33,639 nucleotides of DNA from a virus. The DNA lies in the IMG/VR virus record IMGVR_UViG_3300033153_013534, positions 1-33,639 of that record; one strand, written 5' to 3'. Positions 21,478 to 27,994 of this stretch are shown in pieces (within the stretch, counting starts at the first letter, position 1; every line of letters starts with the position of its first letter). Both the position numbers and the translations under genes were made by a program. The notes below the pieces were generated by a model. It was given only the letters and a program-made list of their open reading frames with translations, did no database searches and was not told where the DNA came from.

Positions 21478-22383
21478 ATGCCGAAATTCGACAAATACGC
21501 CGCCGTTATCACCCCAGCCGGAACGGACCTGTTCCTGGTTAAGCAGGGAGATTCAACGAAGATTCTGACCCTCAGCCAGATTGAGGAATTCTACCCCCGT
21601 TGTCTCCCCCTCAAAACCGGGCAGGAAACAAGCTACCATGCCGACGATGACGGGGATTTGGAAAAAGGAGTAGCCCGATCCTATACGGTGCTCACGACCG
21701 GGGACCAGTCCGGGACTACAAATATCACAATCAACGGCAAAACCGGGGCAGTTAGCAATAATGTCGTCAAGGACAACAGGACCGCCCTGGATTGGCAGCG
21801 ATTTGTCGCGCAATCGGACATCGGTCCCGGTGCCGACGGAAAACTATTCTGGGATCAATGGACGTTAGAGAATAAAACGGACATCTCGTTTATAAATGCA
21901 ACCGGTAAAATACACAGTGTAGCCGGTGAATTTAGCGCGGATGCATTATGTGTGGGCCGTAAATTTACAGTGACCGGTAGCGGATCGAACGACGGCACAT
22001 ATACAGTGAGTGCCATTGATGCCAACGACATTACTACGGTCGAGGGCGTAGCCGACGAAGCGGCGGGTGATACGGTTACAATCGCCACGGTCGATGATCT
22101 AATTTGGGATTTTTTGGCACAGGCGAACGCAAATAGCTTAGGTGGATACGCTGATTGGCAAATCCCGAACAAGAATCAATTGAACAGCCTCGTCGATATC
22201 GTCAGATACAACCCCTGCATTAACACGACGGCCTTTCCGTCGACACCGTCAACCTATTTCTGGACATCATCTACGAGGCCGGGCTACACGTCCAGCGCGT
22301 TCCTCGTGGTCTTCACCAGCGGTCACGTGTACGACGGCAATAAGGCGCGGTATAGGTGGTGTGTCCGCCTGGTCCGAGGATAA
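21478..22383 (+). CDS. DGR target protein, DUF1566/C-type lectin
   Basis: 301 residues, displayed receptor-binding protein whose last 39 codons are diversified by the retroelement. Residues 1-40: short anchoring module shared with the upstream mini-gene. From about 44: DUF1566 start (LPLKTGQETSYHADDDGDLEKGVARSYTV). Residues about 137-205: an inserted small beta domain (ATGKIHSVAGEFSADALCVG ... DGTYTVSAIDANDITTVEG). Then the lectin-fold C-terminus: YADWQIPNKNQLNSLVD, YFWTSST, and the variable repeat ending VRLVRG-stop. The final VRLVRG is the fixed C-terminal strand of the fold. The ribosome site is AAAGGAGGCCTGAC. Confidence 0.93.
   Translation: MPKFDKYAAVITPAGTDLFLVKQGDSTKILTLSQIEEFYPRCLPLKTGQETSYHADDDGDLEKGVARSYTVLTTGDQSGTTNITINGKTGAVSNNVVKDNRTALDWQRFVAQSDIGPGADGKLFWDQWTLENKTDISFINATGKIHSVAGEFSADALCVGRKFTVTGSGSNDGTYTVSAIDANDITTVEGVADEAAGDTVTIATVDDLIWDFLAQANANSLGGYADWQIPNKNQLNSLVDIVRYNPCINTTAFPSTPSTYFWTSSTRPGYTSSAFLVVFTSGHVYDGNKARYRWCVRLVRG
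22266..22382 (+). repeat. Variable repeat (VR) of the DGR
   Basis: 117 bp, collinear with the template repeat at 22918-23034 without gaps. It differs at 17 positions; 16 are adenine in the template (9 to G, 4 to T, 3 to C) and one is T to G at 22359. The last 21 bases are identical to the template and GC-rich at GTCCGCCTGGTCCGAGGA, the place of the homing-initiation element. Identity stops within the TAA stop codon: template TAC, VR TAA. Confidence 0.96.
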
Positions 22384-22432
22384 GTTATTTTATTATTTAA
22401 TTCTTTTTTTATCATTTTGGTTGTGGAGGACA

Positions 22433-22777
22433 ATGGCACATTATGAGCATTTACCGATTTATAAGGCTGCTATGGATTTATGTGTTTATTTTGAGAAAAT
22501 AGTACGGAATTTTGACAGGCACCATAAATATATCCTTGGCAGCGATTTGCGGAAACGTGCCATTAGAGCCGCGACCTTAGTAATCAAGGCCAACGATGCA
22601 AAAAACAAGTTGCCTTTGCTCCTGAAATTAAAGGATACATTAGACGAAATGAAAATATTAATCAGGATAGCAAAAGAGGTGAAGGCATTCCACAGCTTTA
22701 AGAGCTTTACGGTTTCGGTAAGATTGTTAGATAGCATTACAAGACAATGTATGGGTTGGATAAAATCGCAAAAGTGA
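22433..22777 (+). CDS. avd: Accessory variability protein Avd
   Basis: 114 residues, basic, all-helical (HLPIYKAAMDLCVYFEKIVR, GSDLRKRAIRAATLVIKAND, LKDTLDEMKILIRIAKEVKA, VRLLDSITRQCMGWIKSQK). It has the four-helix-bundle pattern of Avd and of the S23/intervening-sequence proteins. Avd forms a pentamer that binds the RT and template RNA and is needed for mutagenic homing. ATG 22433 follows TGTGGAGGAC; an earlier in-frame start at 22361 lies in the VR and is rejected. It lies between VR and TR, as in Bordetella phage BPP-1. Confidence 0.9.
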   Translation: MAHYEHLPIYKAAMDLCVYFEKIVRNFDRHHKYILGSDLRKRAIRAATLVIKANDAKNKLPLLLKLKDTLDEMKILIRIAKEVKAFHSFKSFTVSVRLLDSITRQCMGWIKSQK

Positions 22778-22792
22778 TCATCTTAGCCGGAA

Positions 22793-22816
22793 TCAATATC
22801 CGCGGATGGATATTGA
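22793..22816 (+). ncRNA. Stem-loop in template RNA leader
   Basis: TCAATATCC (22793-22801), loop GCGGAT, GGATATTGA (22808-22816): perfect 9-bp stem in the avd-TR spacer (22778-22917), which has no gene. In the best-studied DGR the RNA that flanks TR contributes to priming and RT binding, so this may be part of the functional template RNA. The RNA's real ends cannot be read from the sequence. Confidence 0.5.
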
Positions 22817-22917
22817 GAGTGCCATGATTATCCTGCGCTTGCTTCGCCATGTTGGCATAGAATTATTCCGGGTTCGTACTCTATGAGATCGGGACCGGAA
22901 TTTAAAGAGAGCAAGTT

Positions 22918-23034
22918 ATCATCTACGAGGCCGGACAACACGTCCAACGCGTTCAACGTGAACTTCAACAACGGTAACGTGAACAACAACAATAAGGCGC
23001 GGTATAGGTATTATGTCCGCCTGGTCCGAGGATA
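22918..23034 (+). repeat. Template repeat (TR) of the DGR
   Basis: 117 bp holding 37 adenines. Read in the target's frame it is a string of AAC codons (P-D-N-T-S-N-A-F-N-V-N-F-N-N-G-N-V-N-N-N-N-K), the usual design that lets A-mutagenesis reach up to 15 amino acids per codon without making a stop. Sixteen of the adenines (43%) are replaced in the current VR. It lies directly upstream of, and in frame with, the RT gene. Confidence 0.96.
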
Positions 23035-23041
23035 CCCAAAG

Positions 23042-24103
23042 ATGATCACTTTTCGACAAATTTTTGACAGTTATACGATGTGCCGCAAGAATAAGAGAAA
23101 CACGATTAATCAGTTACGATTTGAAGTCAATGCGGAACAGAATCTATTGGCATTACAGTCCGAACTCAACGACAGAACATATCGGCCTCGCAGGTCCATA
23201 TGCTTTGTCGTGAATAAACCAAAGCTGAGAGAAATATTTGCAGCGGATTTCAGAGACAGGATAGTGCATCACTTGCTGGTATCGCATTTAGAATTAATGG
23301 CAGAGCCGATATTTATCCATGATAGTTACGCATGCCGCAAAGGAAAAGGTACACACGCGGCGGTAAAGAGGTTGCAATCATTTATGCGAAGTATCACTGA
23401 AAATAATTCAAAAATGGCATATTGCCTGCAATTGGATGTCAGGGCTTTTTTCTTTTCAATAAACAAAGGTATCCTTTTTAAAATTGTCGAGAAATATATA
23501 CGTAATGCAGACATGATGTGGATTGCCAGGGCCGTCATTTTTAATGATTGCACCAGAAACGCAATAATAAAAAAGGGTAGAAGTTTGCTGAAATATATCC
23601 CAAGTCATAAGACTTTGTTTGGTCAGGCAAGCAATAAAGGTTTGCCCATTGGGAATCTTACCAGTCAGTTTTTCGCAAATCTTTATCTGAATCAACTTGA
23701 TCAGTTTATAAAGCACACTTTGAAATGTAGATATTATCTTAGATATATGGATGATCTCTTGATCCTTCATCGTGACAAAAGGATGCTGGAAAATTGGACT
23801 GAAGATATCTCGGACTTTTTAAGAGACAAGCTTGACCTGTTCCTCAATGAAAGTAAAACAATCATGAGGCCGGTTTCAGACGGGGTTGATTATTTAGGGT
23901 ATATAGTCAGGCCCTTCTATATTTTGGTGAGACGGCGCGTTGTGAGCAATATCAAATCAAGACTTTATTCCGGGACGTTGGATAAAAAAGCGTATGCCTC
24001 ATACATGGGGCACTTCAAGCACGCAAATACATATAATTTACGACAACACATTAACCAGTCGATTATGGATCGATATCGAGCTAAAGGAGCATGCAATGGA
24101 TGA
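23042..24103 (+). CDS. DGR reverse transcriptase
   Basis: 353 residues. Copies the TR RNA into adenine-mutagenised cDNA. Motifs: RPRRSICFVVNKPKLREIFA and DFRDRIVHHLL (fingers), YCLQLDVRAFFFSI (first catalytic Asp), LPIGNLTSQFFANLYL with the DGR signature IGNLTSQ at about 203-209, YMDD at 235-238, and DYLGYIVRP from 283. No protease, RNase H or maturase domain. I place the start at ATG 23042 with GAGGA nine bases upstream; that ribosome site lies in the conserved tail of TR. A start at 22883 would translate TR into a 53-residue N-terminal extension. AT content is higher than in the tail genes. Confidence 0.95.
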   Translation: MITFRQIFDSYTMCRKNKRNTINQLRFEVNAEQNLLALQSELNDRTYRPRRSICFVVNKPKLREIFAADFRDRIVHHLLVSHLELMAEPIFIHDSYACRKGKGTHAAVKRLQSFMRSITENNSKMAYCLQLDVRAFFFSINKGILFKIVEKYIRNADMMWIARAVIFNDCTRNAIIKKGRSLLKYIPSHKTLFGQASNKGLPIGNLTSQFFANLYLNQLDQFIKHTLKCRYYLRYMDDLLILHRDKRMLENWTEDISDFLRDKLDLFLNESKTIMRPVSDGVDYLGYIVRPFYILVRRRVVSNIKSRLYSGTLDKKAYASYMGHFKHANTYNLRQHINQSIMDRYRAKGACNG

Positions 24104-24446
24104 GAAAATAACGACGGTTGCGGAGTTGAAGAAAAGCTACCCCATCCTCACGCGACAAATAGAAAAGGAAGCACGAGAAGAAACGGAAAATCAAACGTCC
24201 ATACAGGTTGAAAAGGATAAAGCCGGGAATGTCACGAAATGGACGGAAGAAACAAGAGATGCCGAAGGGATACTGATTGGAACGAGGGTTGATACCTACA
24301 CCTATCACCCGACCGGTGAGGTGGAGAGCATCACCCAAAAGGTATTTGACGGCGCCGATAAGCTGACCAACGAAAAAGAGATCAAACACACATTGGACGG
24401 CAAACAACCGACTGTCACGGTCAAAAAGTTAAAGGTCGTCTTGTGA
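24096..24446 (+). CDS. Hypothetical protein downstream of DGR
   Basis: 116 residues. ATG 24096 follows AAAGGAGC and overlaps the RT stop, so it is coupled to the retroelement genes. N-terminal helix (TTVAELKKSYPILTRQIEKEAREE) and a beta-strand C-terminal part of two YD-like strands (TRVDTYTYHPTGEVESITQK). No family recognised. Composition is closer to the tail genes than to the RT. It may be a tail-tip accessory rather than part of the DGR. Confidence 0.6.
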   Translation: MDEKITTVAELKKSYPILTRQIEKEAREETENQTSIQVEKDKAGNVTKWTEETRDAEGILIGTRVDTYTYHPTGEVESITQKVFDGADKLTNEKEIKHTLDGKQPTVTVKKLKVVL

Positions 24447-24480
24447 GGATGCTTTTGTTTTTTCAATATTCAATTAAAAA

Positions 24481-24828
24481 ATGGACCCAATACTAAAAGC
24501 CATAGAAGATCTGAAAAAACAGATCGACAAAAACCATGGCGAATTTCACCGCGTCATGTTCGGCCCTCATGATCAGGCCGGCCGTGGCGGTATTGTTAAG
24601 TGCCTTAACGACCTTGAAACGACTGTCTGTGGTATTCCTGGATCGGCTGATGATAGGGGCATCATAGGTGACTTAAAGGACCTGGATAAAAAGGTCAACG
24701 GCGATAAGGGCTTGGCCCAATGCGTAACCCGAATGAAAGAGCGCCAACGCATGTGGAACAGCGGCCTCACAGTAGGCCAGGCCGGGGCCCTTATCCTGAC
24801 ATCTATTAAGGGTTTATTCGGGGTTTGA
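24481..24828 (+). CDS. Small protein, possible holin-like
   Basis: 115 residues. Amphipathic N-terminal helix (MDPILKAIEDLKKQIDKNHGEFHRVMFGPH), a middle with CLNDLETTVCGIPG, and one hydrophobic C-terminal stretch (SGLTVGQAGALILTSIKGLFGV) that could be a membrane segment. Its place directly before the endolysin (stop TGA, then ATG with no gap) makes a holin or spanin-related role plausible but unproven. Ribosome site is poor (CAATTAAAAA). Confidence 0.5.
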   Translation: MDPILKAIEDLKKQIDKNHGEFHRVMFGPHDQAGRGGIVKCLNDLETTVCGIPGSADDRGIIGDLKDLDKKVNGDKGLAQCVTRMKERQRMWNSGLTVGQAGALILTSIKGLFGV

Positions 24829-25263
24829 ATGTCTTCTCTCAATATGAAAAGGTCCATTGCCGTTCAGATTGCATTTGCCATGAACGGAAAGCCATACATC
24901 TGGGGCGGTGATGACCCGATAAAAGGATTTGATTGTTCCGGCCTGCAAATCGAAGTGCTGAAGTCGGTCGGCTTATTGCCGAGGAATGGCGATTGGACGG
25001 CTCACGGTCTCTGTAATCTGTTCAGTGCCCGTGGATGCACAGTTAATGAACCAAGGGCAGGATGTTTAGCCTTTTACGGAACCCCTGAAAAGATCGTTCA
25101 TGTCGAGATGTGCGTCACGGATGATTTAACCATAGGGGCCTCCGGCGGCGGTTCGGGTACATTATCAGACACGGACGCGGCCCGACAAAATGCATATATC
25201 AAGATTCGCCCTTTAAGGAAAAACAGGCTTGTAGGCTATGTGGACCCGTTTTTTAGCCCTTAA
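24829..25263 (+). CDS. Endolysin, NlpC/P60 peptidase
   Basis: 144 residues. Core YIWGGDDPIKGFDCSGLQIEVL places the catalytic Cys at 36, and KIVHVEMCV gives the catalytic His at 91. These are the two fixed residues of C40 peptidases, which cut peptidoglycan stem peptides. No signal peptide, so export would need a holin. The start abuts the preceding stop. It may lyse the host or act on the tail tip during entry; the place after the tail-tip genes allows both. Confidence 0.85.
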   Translation: MSSLNMKRSIAVQIAFAMNGKPYIWGGDDPIKGFDCSGLQIEVLKSVGLLPRNGDWTAHGLCNLFSARGCTVNEPRAGCLAFYGTPEKIVHVEMCVTDDLTIGASGGGSGTLSDTDAARQNAYIKIRPLRKNRLVGYVDPFFSP

Positions 25264-25270
25264 CTTTAAA

Positions 25271-25306
25271 AGTTTGATCCGTGTCATCTGTGTAATCTGT
25301 GTCCCA
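25271..25306 (+). repeat. Right-hand arm of the dispersed repeat
   Basis: AGTTTGATCCGTGTCATCTG followed by TGTAATCTGTGTCCC. Only the right-hand arm is present, as at 13484-13504. It fills the gap between the endolysin and the lipase genes. Confidence 0.7.
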
Positions 25307-25316
25307 TGGCTTCTTT

Positions 25317-26231
25317 ATGAAAAAAGCACTCTCCATAAAAGGCGGCGGTATCCGGGGCGTGATCCCCGGTCTTGTTCTCGGTTACATCGAGAGCATAACC
25401 GGAAGACCCATCTCCGCCCTTTTCGACCTTATCGCCGGCACATCCACGGGCGGCATCTTAGCCCTGGGCCTTACCATACCGGATTTATCTTCCCCCTCCC
25501 CCAAATACACCGCCGAACAAATGACCGACCTCTATGCGGAGCGAGGCCATGAGATATTCACCCGCCCCTGGCTCAAGGGCCTGTGCGGTCTCACTGATGA
25601 ACGCTACCCCCATGAACCCTTAGAGCGGATACTGAACGAGTATTTCGGAGACACATTTCTGCAAGACGCCCTGACAAACATAATGATCACGAGCTATGAA
25701 TTCATAACCAGGCGTCCCGTAATATTCAAATCCTGGCACCCGGACACCGGAATCATAAAAATGACCTCGGCGGCCCGGGCCACCTCCGCGGCCCCCACAT
25801 ACTTTGAGCCCTGCCAGGTAATCTTAAACGGAACCCTTTTATCCCTCATAGACGGCGGCCTCAAATTCAACCACCCGGCCATGTGCGCCTATGCGGAGAT
25901 GCGCCGGCTCTGGCCGGATGAAACAGAATTCATGATTGTGTCAATAGGCACGGGCAGGCCCACCCGCGAGATAAGCTTTGCAGACGCAAAGGACTGGGGC
26001 ATAGGCTGGCTGCCCCATATAATAGAGATCACCATGGACGGCACGGAAGTGGATTATCAATTGAAATGGATACTCGGAGAGAACTATCACGCCCTTGACA
26101 CAAACCTTGAAATCGCAAGTGATGACATGGACGATGCCACCCCGGAAAACATCAAAAACCTCAAAAGAGAGTCCGCCAAACTAATCATGGAAAATGTGGA
26201 AGAGATTGACGGGATATGTGAAAGCCTTTAG
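25317..26231 (+). CDS. Patatin-like phospholipase
   Basis: 304 residues. Has the full catalytic set: oxyanion loop KGGGIRGVIPG near residue 8, nucleophile Ser43 in GTSTG, and Asp179 in LIDGGLKFNHP. Such enzymes hydrolyse acyl chains of membrane lipids. No signal peptide. I chose ATG 25317 (MKKALSIKGGG); a GTG at 25299 and an out-of-frame ATG at 25305 lie in the repeat arm. No Shine-Dalgarno sequence. It sits next to the endolysin, so it may help membrane lysis. It could also be a defence effector, as CapV-type patatins are, but no nucleotide cyclase is nearby. Confidence 0.88.
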   Translation: MKKALSIKGGGIRGVIPGLVLGYIESITGRPISALFDLIAGTSTGGILALGLTIPDLSSPSPKYTAEQMTDLYAERGHEIFTRPWLKGLCGLTDERYPHEPLERILNEYFGDTFLQDALTNIMITSYEFITRRPVIFKSWHPDTGIIKMTSAARATSAAPTYFEPCQVILNGTLLSLIDGGLKFNHPAMCAYAEMRRLWPDETEFMIVSIGTGRPTREISFADAKDWGIGWLPHIIEITMDGTEVDYQLKWILGENYHALDTNLEIASDDMDDATPENIKNLKRESAKLIMENVEEIDGICESL

Positions 26232-26473
26232 AGATAGCTATAAAATTCCTTTTTAGTCATGCCGGATTGCTGTATCATCTTCCCTAACAATCGTGGACCG
26301 TATTTCTCTTTCTTGCTCTTAAGATGATCGACCGTTACAATACGGCGCTGATCCTTAGTATAGCCCTCCCACTGAACGTGACTTGTTCCTTTGCGTGGTT
26401 TGGGTACAAAATCCAACTTTTTTAAAACAGACTCTACCTGTATTCGATCTAAGGCAGGGAATTTATTTCCCAT
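26228..26473 (-). CDS. HicA-like mRNA interferase toxin
   Basis: 81 residues from ATG 26473. HicA double-stranded-RNA-binding-like fold: VESVLKKLDFVPKPRKGTSHVQWEGY with the conserved G-T-S-H (catalytic His), then RIVTVDHLKSKKEKYGPRLLGKMIQQSGMTKKEFYSYL. HicA cuts mRNA during translation. The start overlaps the partner's stop (TGATG). Codon use is more AT-rich than in the tail block. An alternative GTG start at 26479 adds two residues. The toxin gene's end abuts the lipase stop on the other strand. Confidence 0.75.
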   Translation of the reverse strand: MGNKFPALDRIQVESVLKKLDFVPKPRKGTSHVQWEGYTKDQRRIVTVDHLKSKKEKYGPRLLGKMIQQSGMTKKEFYSYL

Positions 26474-26814
26474 CAGCACCCATGGGCGAGATGGATCGGT
26501 AATGCCTGTTTAAAGGTAAAGATGTTGTTTTTGAAATGGTCTATTAGAACAAGAGACGCTATTCCATAATATTTCAGCCAGTCTAACAAAGGAGCCCGGC
26601 GGCAAAGTAACGAGGGGATGGACTGTTTATCATCAGTATCGAGCACTGTTTCGATGTAGCTTAAAATAACCTCATCCATTTTAATTCCCAATTCCCTGGG
26701 AGAGTCAGCCTCAACGGCTAAGTCCAGATCTAAACACAGCCCATACCACTTACCCTTGCCCGTTTGATGACCATAGCACCGCAATACAAGATCATTTGGG
26801 GATATATTAGCCAT
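26473..26814 (-). CDS. HicB-like antitoxin
   Basis: 113 residues. The N-terminal half (KGKWYGLCLDLDLAVEADSPRELGIKMDEVILSYI) has the HicB partial-RNase-H pattern, in which this domain neutralises HicA. The C-terminal half (LLCRRAPLLDWLKYYGIASL) lacks an obvious DNA-binding helix pair, so self-regulation is unclear. The start has a fine ribosome site (minus strand AAGGAGGTCCATC). Antitoxin precedes toxin. It would stabilise the prophage or act against other phages. Confidence 0.65.
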   Translation of the reverse strand: MANISPNDLVLRCYGHQTGKGKWYGLCLDLDLAVEADSPRELGIKMDEVILSYIETVLDTDDKQSIPSLLCRRAPLLDWLKYYGIASLVLIDHFKNNIFTFKQALPIHLAHGC

Positions 26815-27001
26815 GATGGACCTCCTTGGTTTATGTTTTATCGTGGCTAAATCCTGAAATTGTTCAACCAGTTATTTGTGAAATTTATTACAATGTGAAT
26901 AATTTAAACAAATGACACATTTAATTCATCCTGTCAACCACTATTTGACAAATTATTCATCGACAATTCATACTAATAACTTAAGCAAAATCCGTGCCAC
27001 C
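26815..27001. other. AT-rich intergenic region, hicBA promoter side
   Basis: No gene is supported in this 187-base stretch. It is AT-rich, with TTTGACA-like boxes on both strands (for example TTGACAGG on the minus strand, near 26936). The minus-strand promoter of the HicB/HicA pair should lie here, but I cannot choose a -35/-10 pair with confidence. Confidence 0.4.
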
Positions 27002-27169
27002 TTACCGATTAAAAATATAAACCACAACAATAATGAAAACAAAGATCACCGCCAAACACCCATACGCCAGGTTAATATTCTTGGATATCCTCTTAGCCCC
27101 GCAATGCGGGCACGCCTTGGCCGTATCGCTGATTTCCTTCCCGCATTCTTTACATTTCACCATGGCCAT
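27002..27169 (-). CDS. Small zinc-ribbon membrane protein
   Basis: 55 residues, MAMVKCKECGKEISDTAKACPHCGAKR then a hydrophobic helix (AYGCLAVIFVFIIVVVYIF) and a short basic end. The double CxxC makes a zinc ribbon on the cytoplasmic side of a single membrane anchor, a very common bacterial small-protein plan. Minus-strand AGGGG lies eight bases before ATG 27169; a second ATG at 27163 is possible. Likely cotranscribed with the two genes upstream on the minus strand. Confidence 0.75.
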   Translation of the reverse strand: MAMVKCKECGKEISDTAKACPHCGAKRISKNINLAYGCLAVIFVFIIVVVYIFNR

Positions 27170-27171
27170 GG

Positions 27172-27330
27172 TCAGCACCCCTCTTTTTTGGACCGAGGCG
27201 TCCGTGACGCCGGATCATTTATTTTTATGTCCTTTGCCATAAGCCACGCCAAAAACCTCTGCCAGAGACCCTCCGTGGACCTTCCCGTTGCCTTTTCAGG
27301 GATATCCTTCAAAACCATGCCCTCCATCAT
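27172..27330 (-). CDS. Small basic hypothetical protein
   Basis: 52 residues from ATG 27330, five bases after the stop of the secreted protein gene and ending two bases before the zinc-ribbon gene. Peptide MMEGMVLKDIPEKATGRSTE ... LWQRFLAWLMAKDIKI. Tight spacing and sensible composition argue for a gene. The only ribosome-site-like sequence (GGAGGG) lies inside, suitable for a TTG start near 27312. Confidence 0.45.
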   Translation of the reverse strand: MMEGMVLKDIPEKATGRSTEGLWQRFLAWLMAKDIKINDPASRTPRSKKEGC

Positions 27331-27335
27331 ATTCG

Positions 27336-27929
27336 TTAAGGATTACATATTTTGCATGGTCTGTAACCTGCGGCAATAGCACGTTCTCTTGTGTTGAATA
27401 TTGCTGTGCAATTTTTACAATTGTAATATCGGCAATCGGGTTGATGAAATATATGACTTTTTATATTCCCATGATAAATTACTGTTTGACCAACTATTAC
27501 ACTGGGGGCAATTGATTTTGTAATCCCTATTGCTTTGCCATTTACTGCCTTTACCCTGCCCTTTGAATCCACATTCCAACGATAAATCAGTTTCATTGTT
27601 CCCAATAGCAACATTCGCTCAACTTCAAATCCCTTTTGGTATGGCCGTGTAGTCCAACCCAAATCCTCAACAGCCGGAACACTTGCTTTTTTGTTAAGAA
27701 ATTGTTGAATAGTTCCGCCTTTTACAGCAGGAAGACTTTTAACTTTTTGCTCTGCATCATAGGCATTTTTATACATCGCCTCCATGACAGGGGATTTATA
27801 TTTATCCGGAAGTTTAAGGTAATCTTTGTACCCCTGGGTGTCTTTATAACCCTCAGCCGCTACAGTTGAAACGGCCATAAAGATACAACAAACCAGTGCG
27901 AATGAAATTTTGGTAAAATATTTTTTCAT
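27336..27929 (-). CDS. Secreted protein with Ada-like zinc domain
   Basis: 197 residues from ATG 27929 behind AGGGGGACATAATC. Signal peptide MKKYFTKISFALVCCIFMAV ending near VAAEG. Middle domain of unknown fold. Residues about 150-197 form an Ada-type metal-binding domain (YHGNIKSHIFHQPDCRYYN, CKNC, F(N)TRERAIAAGYRPCKICNP) with the expected Cys set. In Ada this domain binds zinc and methyl-phosphotriesters; the secreted version is common in nucleases and periplasmic proteins, where its job is unknown. Likely a lysogenic-conversion gene. Confidence 0.75.
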   Translation of the reverse strand: MKKYFTKISFALVCCIFMAVSTVAAEGYKDTQGYKDYLKLPDKYKSPVMEAMYKNAYDAEQKVKSLPAVKGGTIQQFLNKKASVPAVEDLGWTTRPYQKGFEVERMLLLGTMKLIYRWNVDSKGRVKAVNGKAIGITKSIAPSVIVGQTVIYHGNIKSHIFHQPDCRYYNCKNCTAIFNTRERAIAAGYRPCKICNP

Positions 27930-27994
27930 GATTATGTCCCCCTGCGCCAGTTCCAATTAAAATTTAATATAAATTACATTTGCCTGTTTGCGGA

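Noticed and set aside
22883-23041. RT start at ATG 22883
   Set aside because: It would translate the template repeat; a better-placed ATG with GAGGA lies at 23042. Kept only as a finding because the frame is open.
23042-24103. Group II intron or retron
   Set aside because: No maturase or endonuclease domain and no intron ends or msr/msd; the IGNLTSQ motif, Avd and VR/TR pair identify a DGR.
26912-27379. 155-codon plus-strand ORF
   Set aside because: Antisense to the zinc-ribbon and small basic genes, which have better motifs, spacing and start signals.
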